Shown here: positions 39,439-47,212 of the stretch, piece by piece
Layout: every line of letters begins with the position of its first letter
Numbering within the stretch: position 1 is the stretch's first letter
Source: Megasphaera sp.
GTDB taxonomy: Bacteria; Bacillota; Negativicutes; Veillonellales; Megasphaeraceae
Direction of reading: 5' to 3'
DNA: 62,243 nucleotides
Assembly: GCA_022486585.1 (NCBI GenBank)
Contig: JAKVKI010000010.1
Span: 1-62,243, forward strand
Program-made: the position numbers and the translations under genes
The notes under the pieces: generated by a model
The model's input: only the letters and a program-made list of their open reading frames with translations
What the model was told of the DNA's origin: nothing
Database searches by the model: none

Positions 39439-40490
39439 AAGCGGCTATATTTTCCTTTACCAAAACAGGAACGACGGTCAGTTTGAACCTTCAAGCGTAT
39501 TTAACGGCAAATGGCTGGGAAGCAAAAGCCCTGACAGGACGACGGTTCATACATATGAGTCCTAAGCTGCAACAGATCGATGGCAGTCTCAAGACGACGG
39601 TTGGAGAGGTTTTCCAGACCTGTCGGTTGCTTATTTTTGTCGGAGCCGCTGGCATTGCTGTCCGCAGTATTGCACCGTTTATCCGCCGCAAAGAATTGGA
39701 TCCGGCAGTTATCGTCATTGATGAACGAGGGAAATATATTATTCCTATCTTGTCCGGACATATTGGCGGTGCCAATAGTGAAGCAGAGAAGCTGGCAGCT
39801 TATTTGCGCGGGCAGGCGGTCATTACGACAGCGACAGATGTCAATCACCTTTTCGCCGTCGATGAATGGGCCCATCGCAATCACATGACCATTTCTTCTA
39901 TGCGCGAAGCCAAGGCTTTTTCAGCAGGTTTGTTAGAGCATGGCCATGCTGGTGTATACTGTGATTTTCCTATTGCCGGAACACTTCCAGAGGGACTGGA
40001 AGTAGCCGGCAGCGGTCCTTTAGGAATGGCCATCACCTTGCAGCAGGATTGTTATCCCTTTGCCCAGACTGTCGTCTTGCGGCCCTGTATCATCCATTTG
40101 GGGATTGGCTGTCGTAAGGGCATTAGAGAAGATGCCATTTCTAAGCTTGTTTTTCGGGAGCTGCGCCGCTTGCATATTGGCCTGAGCCAGCTCGTCGATA
40201 TCAATACGATCGATATTAAAAAAGACGAAACCGGGCTCAATCGTTTCGCCAAAGATTATGGGCTGCCATTGGTGCTGCATACGGCGCAACAGCTGCAGCA
40301 GGTGCCAGGACCCTTTGCATCGTCTAATTTTGTCCTCAAAACGGTCGGTGTCGACAATGTGTGCGAACGAGCGGCATTACAAGGCTGTGGCGGCAGTGGC
40401 CATCTCATGCTGCCCAAGACAGTATCTGATGGAGTGACACTGGCCATTGCTTGTGAGAATTTTATTGTTAATTTTGATATGCCCCAGTAA
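39435..40490 (+). CDS. cbiG: Cobalt-precorrin-5A hydrolase
   Basis: A 351-aa enzyme that opens the delta-lactone of cobalt-precorrin-5A, releasing acetaldehyde; a marker of the oxygen-independent route. FVGAAGIAVRSIAPFI, VIDERGKYIIPILSGHIGGANSEAEKLA and VNHLFAVDEWA define the N-terminal domain; the C-terminal part (HLGIGCRKGI, LVDINTIDIKKDETGL, VCERAALQGCGG) is the CobE-like core. Full length for the family. Confidence 0.94.
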   Translation: MKAAIFSFTKTGTTVSLNLQAYLTANGWEAKALTGRRFIHMSPKLQQIDGSLKTTVGEVFQTCRLLIFVGAAGIAVRSIAPFIRRKELDPAVIVIDERGKYIIPILSGHIGGANSEAEKLAAYLRGQAVITTATDVNHLFAVDEWAHRNHMTISSMREAKAFSAGLLEHGHAGVYCDFPIAGTLPEGLEVAGSGPLGMAITLQQDCYPFAQTVVLRPCIIHLGIGCRKGIREDAISKLVFRELRRLHIGLSQLVDINTIDIKKDETGLNRFAKDYGLPLVLHTAQQLQQVPGPFASSNFVLKTVGVDNVCERAALQGCGGSGHLMLPKTVSDGVTLAIACENFIVNFDMPQ

Positions 40491-40500
40491 GGAGAATTTT

Positions 40501-41232
40501 ATGAATCCTGTTATTTATGTCGTCGGCATCGGGCCGGGCTGCCTGGAAGAAATGACTATCCGGGCACGTAAGGTCTTAGAGGACTGCGACTGCATCATTG
40601 GCTATAATACATATATAAAATTGATACGCGAGTATTTCCCAGGGAAGGAATTCTTGATGACTGGCATGACGAAAGAACGAGACCGCTGTCAGTTAGTCTT
40701 AGAAAAGGCGCTGCAAGGGAAGAAAACAGCCCTTGTATCCAGTGGCGATGCCGGTGTCTATGGGATGGCCGGCATTATGCATGAAGTGGCAGCCAGCCAT
40801 CCGGAAGTGACGGTTACAGTCGTAGCCGGTATTACGGCGGCTTGTTCCGGCGCAGCTCTGTTAGGGGCGCCCTTGGTAACGGACTTCTGCCTCATTTCTT
40901 TGAGCGATTTGCTCACGCCATGGGAGAAAATCGCCAAACGGCTGGCCTGTGCGGCTCAGGGAGATTTCGGTATTTGTTTGTATAACCCATCAAGCAAGAA
41001 ACGGGCCGATTATTTGCAACGGGCTTGCCAGATCATTCTGCAGTACCAGTCACCGTCTATTCCAGCAGGAGTCGTCCGCAATATCGGTCGTGCTGATGAA
41101 GCGGCTGAAGTGATGACGCTCGGCGCCTTGCAGCATGCGCATGTCGATATGTTTTCTACGGTTCTTATCGGCAACAGTCAGACCCGTCTCATCAATGGCC
41201 GTATGGTAACGCCACGAGGCTATGCCCTGTAA
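40501..41232 (+). CDS. cbiH: Precorrin-3B C17-methyltransferase
   Basis: A 243-aa methylase contracting the ring during C-17 methylation of cobalt-precorrin-3. YVVGIGPGCLEEMTIRARKVLEDCDCIIGYNTYIKLI, VSSGDAGVYGMAGIMHEV and GAPLVTDFCLISLSDLLTPW are characteristic. ATG 40501 follows AAGGAG; an upstream in-frame ATG at 40447 lies inside cbiG. It closes the riboswitch-controlled cluster. cbiC, cbiE, cbiT, cbiJ, a cobaltochelatase and the late genes are not in this window. Confidence 0.94.
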   Translation: MNPVIYVVGIGPGCLEEMTIRARKVLEDCDCIIGYNTYIKLIREYFPGKEFLMTGMTKERDRCQLVLEKALQGKKTALVSSGDAGVYGMAGIMHEVAASHPEVTVTVVAGITAACSGAALLGAPLVTDFCLISLSDLLTPWEKIAKRLACAAQGDFGICLYNPSSKKRADYLQRACQIILQYQSPSIPAGVVRNIGRADEAAEVMTLGALQHAHVDMFSTVLIGNSQTRLINGRMVTPRGYAL

Positions 41233-41261
41233 TTTACGTCGTGTTTTACGCATACTTTACA

Positions 41262-41290
41262 TTGACACGCCTAGTTCTTTTTGATAAAAT
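41262..41290 (+). promoter_or_regulatory. Promoter of the purE operon
   Basis: TTGACA (41262-41267) and TAAAAT (41285-41290) are 17 bp apart with a TGA extension of the -10. It predicts a leader of about 170 nt before purE. Confidence 0.8.
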
Positions 41291-41332
41291 GAAAGAGAAT
41301 TTGATGTTTGATGAAGGAATAGGAGATGCATC

Positions 41333-41398
41333 ATGTATATTGCTTTATGGACTGGTAGAAAAGCGGTTTATAAATTGCAACAATATATGTGCGTCTAA
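41333..41398 (+). CDS. Candidate 21-aa leader peptide of the purine operon
   Basis: A short frame (ATG to TAA) with a well-placed AGGAG at 41321-41325. The peptide reads MYIALWTGRKAVYKLQQYMC plus Val. Its stop codon ends 4 bases before the attenuator-like hairpin that precedes purE, so ribosome position would affect folding. I recognise no known leader peptide and the codons do not point to one amino acid. It might be a chance frame. Confidence 0.4.
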   Translation: MYIALWTGRKAVYKLQQYMCV

Positions 41399-41402
41399 TT
41401 GC

Positions 41403-41449
41403 ATACAGCCCAAAGGTGAACGTGTCACTTTTGGGCTGTATTTGCCTTT
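41403..41449 (+). terminator. Attenuator-like hairpin before purE
   Basis: A 16-bp stem (41403-41418 with 41426-41441, one G-U) with a 7-nt loop, followed by TTGCCTTT. It lies between the operon promoter and purE, hence probably an attenuator. The T-run is imperfect. Confidence 0.65.
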
Positions 41450-41464
41450 GAGGAGGGGTTTATT

Positions 41465-41959
41465 GTGAAAGTCGGCGTAGTTATGGGAAGCGATTCAGAT
41501 TTTCCTGTCATGAAAAAAGCGTTGGATATTTTCAAGCAATTTGGCGTAGAATATGAAGTATTATTGGCTTCGGCTCACCGTACACCGACGGCGGTCCGTG
41601 AATTCATCAGCACAGCTGAAGATCGCGGTATCAGTGCTATCGTTGCCGGTGCCGGTATGGCAGCGCATCTGCCAGGTGTCATTGCCAGTTATACAACGCT
41701 GCCGGTCATTGGTGTACCGCTGGAAAGCGGCAGTCTCAAAGGTATGGATGCGTTACTTGCTATCGTGCAGATGCCTTCTGGCATGCCGGTTGCGACGATG
41801 GCCATTAATGGTGCTAAAAACGCAGCCTTGTTCGCCATCCAAATCGGTGCTGTCAGCGATGCCGCATTGGCAGAGAAATATAAGTCTTACCGGATGGATA
41901 TGGCTGAACAAGTCATGGAAAAGAATCAGAAGTTACAAGAAACAATCAAGGATATGTAG
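41465..41959 (+). CDS. purE: 5-(carboxyamino)imidazole ribonucleotide mutase / AIR carboxylase
   Basis: A 164-aa PurE producing CAIR in purine synthesis. [41 protein letters not shown] and [35 protein letters not shown] are the conserved blocks. The GTG at 41465 follows GAGGAGGGG. No purK is in the cluster; the motif pattern looks like class I, which normally needs PurK, so purK may be elsewhere. First gene of purE-F-M-N-H-D. Confidence 0.96.
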   Translation: MKVGVVMGSDSDFPVMKKALDIFKQFGVEYEVLLASAHRTPTAVREFISTAEDRGISAIVAGAGMAAHLPGVIASYTTLPVIGVPLESGSLKGMDALLAIVQMPSGMPVATMAINGAKNAALFAIQIGAVSDAALAEKYKSYRMDMAEQVMEKNQKLQETIKDM

Positions 41960-42015
41960 TATACAAGCAGCAGATAACCATAACTAACAACTAGCATTTT
42001 TAAGAGGAGGTTTCC

Positions 42016-43443
42016 ATGTTTTACGATCCGATTTGGGATAAGCAGCATGAAGAATGCGGTGTTTTAGGCATTTATGACAAAACCATGGATATTCCCCGAT
42101 TTGTATATTGGGGTTTATTCGCATTGCAGCACCGTGGTCAGGAAAGTGGTGGTATCGCCTTGACTGATGGGGAAGATATCCATACGTACCGCGGTATGGG
42201 GCTGGTAAGTACTGTCTTTGCAGACGGTGTACCAACTGAAGAAGGCGGCCCTATTGGCATCGGCCATGTCCGCTATTCGACGACGGGCTCCAATAATCCC
42301 CGCAATATACAGCCATTAGCTGTATATACGCCGATGGGACAGATCGCCTTGGCACACAATGGCAACCTGACCAATACGCGTCAGCTCCGTCAGGAATTAG
42401 ATGATGCCGGCGCGACATTCCAGACGACGATGGATACGGAAATCATAGCGAATCTCATTAGCCGCAGCCGTAAAGATACCATTGAAGAGCGTATTATGGA
42501 TTCGATGAAACGGATCCAAGGTGCTTTTTCACTGGTACTCATGACGAAGAGCAAGCTTTACGGTGTCCGCGATCCTCACGGCTTCCGTCCGTTATGTATC
42601 GGCCGAACCGATAATGGCGGCTGGGTCTTGTCTTCGGAAACGTGTGGCCTCGATGCGATTGGGGCATCCTTTGTTCGTGATGTTAAGCCTGGCGAATTCG
42701 TAGAAATCACGGAAAATGGCGTAAAATCGACTATATATGATACAGCAGATCGGAAACAGCTTTGCTCCTTTGAATATATTTATTTCGCTCGTCCAGACAG
42801 TGTCATTGACGGCCAGGATGTGTACCAGGCTCGCTTGAATATGGGGCGGGAAATGTGGAATGAAACGCAGTATGATGCTGATTTGGTCATATCTGTACCA
42901 GACAGTGGCAATACGGCAGCGATTGGCTATTCCATGGCTTCTGGCATTCCTTTCAACCACGGCCTCATCAAGAACCGCTACATGGGCCGGACGTTTATTA
43001 AGCCGAATCAGAAACAACGTGAATTGGCTGTACGGATGAAGCTCAACGTCGTTAAATCCGTAGTCAAAGGCAAACGCATCGTCATGGTCGATGATTCCAT
43101 CGTCCGCGGTACGACTAGCGGCATTATCTGTAAGTTGCTCCGCGAAGCCGGTGCCAAGGAAGTATACATGTGTGTATCGGCACCGCCGATCACGTATCCT
43201 TGCTTCTATGGCATCGATACATCTGTACGGAAAGAACTGATTGCATCGACCTTGAGTGTCGAACAGATTCAAAAATATATCGGCGTCGACAAACTCCATT
43301 TCATTACAATTGATGGACTGTGTCGTGCTATTCCCAATATACCCCGCAAGGATATGTGCTTAGCCTGCTTCAACAATGACTATCCTACAGATATCCCCCA
43401 GTCAAATGAGGAAGGAGAAAAATATGCTCTCGAACACAAATAA
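42016..43443 (+). CDS. purF: Amidophosphoribosyltransferase
   Basis: A 475-aa enzyme making 5-phosphoribosylamine from PRPP and glutamine, the first committed step. Cys14 in EECGVLGIYD is the glutaminase nucleophile, so a 13-residue propeptide must be removed, as in B. subtilis. The PRPP loop is VMVDDSIVRGTTS. The cysteine motifs of the Fe-S type are present near the C-terminus (CFYGID and CLACFN), implying oxygen sensitivity. GAGGAGG precedes the ATG. purM starts within its last 20 bases. Confidence 0.97.
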   Translation: MFYDPIWDKQHEECGVLGIYDKTMDIPRFVYWGLFALQHRGQESGGIALTDGEDIHTYRGMGLVSTVFADGVPTEEGGPIGIGHVRYSTTGSNNPRNIQPLAVYTPMGQIALAHNGNLTNTRQLRQELDDAGATFQTTMDTEIIANLISRSRKDTIEERIMDSMKRIQGAFSLVLMTKSKLYGVRDPHGFRPLCIGRTDNGGWVLSSETCGLDAIGASFVRDVKPGEFVEITENGVKSTIYDTADRKQLCSFEYIYFARPDSVIDGQDVYQARLNMGREMWNETQYDADLVISVPDSGNTAAIGYSMASGIPFNHGLIKNRYMGRTFIKPNQKQRELAVRMKLNVVKSVVKGKRIVMVDDSIVRGTTSGIICKLLREAGAKEVYMCVSAPPITYPCFYGIDTSVRKELIASTLSVEQIQKYIGVDKLHFITIDGLCRAIPNIPRKDMCLACFNNDYPTDIPQSNEEGEKYALEHK

Positions 43444-44488
43444 AGGACTGACCTATGCTGATGCTGGTGTCGATATCGACGCTGGGAATAAAGCAGTAGA
43501 CCTTATGAAAGACTCTGTCAAGGCGACCTACCGGCCGGAAGTACTCGGTGACCTCGGTGGTTTCGGCGGCTTGTTCTCACTCATGAACAGCGATGTGAAA
43601 AAACCGATTCTAGTCAGTGGTACCGATGGTGTCGGCACGAAATTGCGCCTGGCTATCATGATGGATAAACACGATACAGTAGGTCAGGACTGCGTAGCTA
43701 TGTCTATTAATGACGTTCTCGTCCAAGGGGCAGAACCGCTCTTCTTCCTGGATTATATTGCTGTCGGCAAATTGGATCCTGACCAAGTTGCCTCCATCGT
43801 CAAAGGTGTTGCTCATGCCTGCGAAGAATCAGGCTGTGCGCTCTTAGGCGGCGAAACAGCAGAAATGGCAGGCTTCTATGGTGCCGGTGATTACGATTTG
43901 GCTGGCTTCGGCGTCGGTATCGTTGACCGTGATAAAGTCATTACAGGCGACACGATTAAAGCTGGCGATGTCCTCATCGGATTGCCGTCTACAGGGGTCC
44001 ATTCCAATGGGTTCTCCCTGGTTCGTAAAATCGTTTTGGAACGACAGAACATGAAGCTCGACCAATACGTGGACGAACTGGGTATGACGATTGGCGAATG
44101 CCTGCTCACACCGACACGCCTGTATCCTCGGCCGTGCCTGCCTGTTATCCGTAACTTTACGGTCAAAGGTATGGTCCATATTACGGGTGGCGGCTTCTAT
44201 GAAAATATTCCTCGTGTCCTGCCAGCCGGTGTCGGCGTAGAAATCGACGTGACGGCATGGCCGCAACTGCCGATCTTTGGTCTTCTCCAGCAGTGGGGCA
44301 ATGTCGACAAGAAAGAAATGTACCGTACCTTCAATATGGGTATCGGCATGATCATGATTGTCGATCAGAACGATGCTGATGCGGTAATGGCTGACTTGGC
44401 AAATCGTAATGAAAAAGCCTACGTTATCGGCAAGGTTGTCGATTCTGATGTACCTGTCGTCTTACAGGGAGGCGCCTTTAATGCCTAA
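43424..44488 (+). CDS. purM: Phosphoribosylformylglycinamidine cyclo-ligase
   Basis: A 354-aa ATP-dependent enzyme closing the imidazole ring to give AIR. GLTYADAGVDIDAGN, DGVGTKLRLA, DCVAMSINDVLVQGAEPLFFLDYIA and LLGGETAEMAGFY are PurM signatures. ATG 43424 follows AAGGAGAAAAAT. It overlaps purF by 20 bases; an earlier in-frame ATG (43376) lies deeper in purF and is unlikely. Confidence 0.97.
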   Translation: MLSNTNKGLTYADAGVDIDAGNKAVDLMKDSVKATYRPEVLGDLGGFGGLFSLMNSDVKKPILVSGTDGVGTKLRLAIMMDKHDTVGQDCVAMSINDVLVQGAEPLFFLDYIAVGKLDPDQVASIVKGVAHACEESGCALLGGETAEMAGFYGAGDYDLAGFGVGIVDRDKVITGDTIKAGDVLIGLPSTGVHSNGFSLVRKIVLERQNMKLDQYVDELGMTIGECLLTPTRLYPRPCLPVIRNFTVKGMVHITGGGFYENIPRVLPAGVGVEIDVTAWPQLPIFGLLQQWGNVDKKEMYRTFNMGIGMIMIVDQNDADAVMADLANRNEKAYVIGKVVDSDVPVVLQGGAFNA

Positions 44489-45116
44489 GAAGAAAATCGT
44501 TCTCTTTGCATCTGGTCGCGGTTCCAATGCCATTGCTCTTCATGACGCGATGGTGCAGGGTGTCATCAATGGTGAAGTACAGGCACTGGTCTGTGATATT
44601 CCCGGTGCACCGGTCCTGGAAACAGCAGCCTCCTGGGGCGTACCAGTCATCCTGGCAGATCGCAAGAAGCTGGGTTCCAAAGCAGCATTTGAAGAATTTA
44701 TTCTAAAGGCTATTGAACCGTATCAGGCCGACCTCCTTTGTCTGGCCGGATTCATGCGGCTCCTCAGTGGTGATTTCATTTCCCATTATGCTGATAAAAT
44801 CATCAATATCCATCCGGCCTTATTGCCATCTTTCCGTGGTCTCCATGCACAGGGACAGGCTGTTGCAGCAGGTGTCAAAATCGCCGGCTGTACGGTCCAT
44901 TTCGTCGTTCCGGATATGGATGCCGGTCCGATTATCCTGCAGTCCGCCGTTCCTGTATGCGAAGACGATACGGAAGATACTCTGGCTGCCCGTATTCTGA
45001 CGAGAGAACATCCGACTTTTGTTAAAGCCGTGTCGCTGTTCTGTGATGACAAGCTGTCTATTGATGGCAATGTTGTCAAGGGTACTACAGGGTGGGACCC
45101 GTTTAAAATCATATAA
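44481..45116 (+). CDS. purN: Phosphoribosylglycinamide formyltransferase
   Basis: A 211-aa enzyme transferring a formyl group from 10-formyl-THF to GAR. VLFASGRGSNAIALHDA-like start, LAGFMRLLSGDFISHYADKIINIHPALLPSFRG with the catalytic His, and GCTVHFVVPDMDAGPIILQ with the catalytic Asp. ATG 44481 follows GGGAGG and overlaps the end of purM by 8 bases. Confidence 0.96.
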   Translation: MPKKKIVLFASGRGSNAIALHDAMVQGVINGEVQALVCDIPGAPVLETAASWGVPVILADRKKLGSKAAFEEFILKAIEPYQADLLCLAGFMRLLSGDFISHYADKIINIHPALLPSFRGLHAQGQAVAAGVKIAGCTVHFVVPDMDAGPIILQSAVPVCEDDTEDTLAARILTREHPTFVKAVSLFCDDKLSIDGNVVKGTTGWDPFKII

Positions 45117-45176
45117 ACAGGACGAATGTGTGTCCGTCATAGCGTTGTGCTTTGGCACAGATAAGGAGAAGTTACA

Positions 45177-45782
45177 ATGAAAGTAAAACGTGCACTACTC
45201 AGTGTATCCGATAAAACAGGCATTGTCGAACTCGGCAAAGCATTGACCGAACTCGGTATCGATATCATTTCTACAGGCGGCACCATGAAGGCTCTCCAAG
45301 CTGCAGGTGTTCCTGTTACAGCTGTTTCTGATGTCACGGGATTCCCGGAAATGATGGACGGTCGTGTCAAGACGTTGAATCCGAAAATCCACGGCGCTAT
45401 CCTGGCTGTCCGCGACAATCCGGAACACGTCAAAGCCATGAAAGACCATGACATTACACCAATCGATTTAGTCGTTGTCAATCTGTATCCCTTCCAGCAG
45501 ACCATTGCCAAACCGAATGTCACCTTGGCAGAAGCCATTGAAAACATCGATATTGGCGGTCCTTGTATGGTACGGGCATCAGCAAAGAACAATAAATACG
45601 TTGCTATCGTTACCAATCCTGATACATACGGTGATATCATTGATATCCTCAAAAAGGATGGCGAATTCTCCGATTCATACCGTTTGGAACTGGCGTATGA
45701 AGCATTCCGTCATACTGCTATGTATGATACGGCCATTGCAGCTTATTTAGGCCAGCAAGTACAGAAGGGAGCGGACAAGTAA
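45177..45782 (+). CDS. purH: IMP cyclohydrolase, single-domain (N-terminal half of PurH only)
   Basis: A 201-aa protein matching residues 1 to about 200 of bifunctional PurH (normally 510-530 aa). [90 protein letters not shown] and the [16 protein letters not shown] end are the MGS-like IMP cyclohydrolase domain that closes FAICAR to IMP. The AICAR transformylase half (with its RYGENPHQ start) is absent. The TAA shares a base with the purD ATG, so no remnant was left. AICAR formylation must be done by another protein. Confidence 0.93.
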   Translation: MKVKRALLSVSDKTGIVELGKALTELGIDIISTGGTMKALQAAGVPVTAVSDVTGFPEMMDGRVKTLNPKIHGAILAVRDNPEHVKAMKDHDITPIDLVVVNLYPFQQTIAKPNVTLAEAIENIDIGGPCMVRASAKNNKYVAIVTNPDTYGDIIDILKKDGEFSDSYRLELAYEAFRHTAMYDTAIAAYLGQQVQKGADK

Positions 45783-47059
45783 TGAAGGTAGCAGTTATCG
45801 GCGGCGGCGGCCGCGAACACACCTTAGCCTGGAAATTGGCTCAAAGCCCGTCCGTAGAAAAAGTATATGCTATTCCTGGCAGTGCGGCTATGGCAGAAAT
45901 TGCCTCCTGTGTAGATATTCCCCTGTCCGATTTGCAGGGAATTGCTGACTATGCAGCCAAGGAAGGTATTGATATGCTTGTCGTCGGTCCGGAAGTTCCC
46001 TTGACAGAAGGACTTACCGACGTTTGTCAGGCTAAAGGTCTGGCTGTGTTCGGCCCTACAAAAGCAGCGGCACAAATTGAAGGTTCTAAGATTTTTGCTA
46101 AGAATCTCATGCATAAATATAACGTTCCAACAGCAGCCTATGCCTCTTTCACGGATGGTGATGCTGCTAAACAATACGTACATCAGCAGGGCGCACCTAT
46201 TGTCATCAAGGCCGATGGTTTGGCTGCCGGTAAAGGTGTTGTCGTCGCGCAGAGCGAAGCCGAAGCGGTAGAAGCAATCGACGCCATGATGGAAGATCAC
46301 ATCTTCGGTGCTTCTGGCGGCCGTATCGTCGTAGAAGAATGCATGATCGGCGAAGAAGCCAGCTTGCTGGCTTTTGTCGATGGTACTCATATCGTACCGA
46401 TGATTTCTGCACAGGACCATAAACGGATCTTTGACCATGACAAGGGCCCTAATACAGGCGGTATGGGTGCGTATGCACCGGCGCCGGTATTAACAGCAAC
46501 GTTGCAACAGGAAGTCTTCGACACGATCCTCGAACCGGTTGTATCAGGAATGGCTGCAGAAGGCATGCCCTATCAGGGCTGTCTCTATGCCGGGCTCATG
46601 ATTACTGGCGGTGGTCCTAAAGTCGTAGAATTCAATTGTCGTTTCGGTGATCCCGAAACGCAGGCAGTCTTGCCGCTCCTTGAAGGTGATCTGGCACAGA
46701 TCATGTATGCATGTACACAGGGAACCTTGCGTGATGATATGGTTCAGTGGAAAGATGCATCGGCATGCTGCGTTGTAATGGCGTCTAAAGGCTATCCGGC
46801 ATCGTCCCATAAAGGGGATGTGATTACCGGTCTCGATAAGGTAGATACAGATGCCGTCGTATTCCACTCTGGCACAGCGAGCAAGGACGGGGCATATGTC
46901 ACTGATGGCGGCCGTGTCCTCGGTGTTACAGCCGTAGCACCGACACTGGAAGAAGCGATTGCTAAGTCCTATGCCAATATCGATAAGATTCATTTTGACG
47001 GGCAACAGATTCGTCATGATATCGGTGCCAAAGGCTTGCGTCATTATCAACAACAGTAA
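45782..47059 (+). CDS. purD: Phosphoribosylamine-glycine ligase
   Basis: A 425-aa ATP-grasp enzyme making GAR from phosphoribosylamine and glycine. VIGGGGREHTLAWKLAQSPSVEKVYAIPGS at the start, GPEVPLTEGL, IKADGLAAGKGVVVA (ATP loop), DHKRIFDHDKGPNTGGMGAYAPAP and VVEFNCRFGDPETQAVLPLL are typical. Coupled to purH by TAATG. Last gene of the purine operon; purL/Q/S, purC and purB are not in this window. Confidence 0.97.
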   Translation: MKVAVIGGGGREHTLAWKLAQSPSVEKVYAIPGSAAMAEIASCVDIPLSDLQGIADYAAKEGIDMLVVGPEVPLTEGLTDVCQAKGLAVFGPTKAAAQIEGSKIFAKNLMHKYNVPTAAYASFTDGDAAKQYVHQQGAPIVIKADGLAAGKGVVVAQSEAEAVEAIDAMMEDHIFGASGGRIVVEECMIGEEASLLAFVDGTHIVPMISAQDHKRIFDHDKGPNTGGMGAYAPAPVLTATLQQEVFDTILEPVVSGMAAEGMPYQGCLYAGLMITGGGPKVVEFNCRFGDPETQAVLPLLEGDLAQIMYACTQGTLRDDMVQWKDASACCVVMASKGYPASSHKGDVITGLDKVDTDAVVFHSGTASKDGAYVTDGGRVLGVTAVAPTLEEAIAKSYANIDKIHFDGQQIRHDIGAKGLRHYQQQ

Positions 47060-47076
47060 TATATAGCTATTTTGCT

Positions 47077-47127
47077 AAGGCAGCAGTTCACAATCGGGAT
47101 CTATACCGGTTATAGCTGCTGCCTTTA
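47077..47127 (+). terminator. Terminator of the purine operon
   Basis: A perfect 10-bp stem (47077-47086 with 47116-47125) with a long loop. Only a short TTTAT follows, so strength is uncertain. Confidence 0.65.
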
Positions 47128-47212
47128 TCCGTTGCTTCCTTGTTTTGGGAAGTTGTCATAGTCCAGGGATCAGTATTCCTCTGATCTCGGTATTGGTAAC
47201 AGGAGGACATAC

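Noticed and set aside
41241-41468. 75-codon frame across the purE leader
   Set aside because: It runs through the promoter and the attenuator hairpin, has no ribosome site and shows no protein-like features.
42592-43299. A 235-codon minus-strand frame inside purF
   Set aside because: It lies wholly opposite conserved purF sequence and has no ribosome site.
45177-45850. Frameshift or truncation of a bifunctional purH
   Set aside because: The frame stops exactly at the domain boundary and is fused by TAATG to an intact purD. No transformylase remnant is found in any frame after it.
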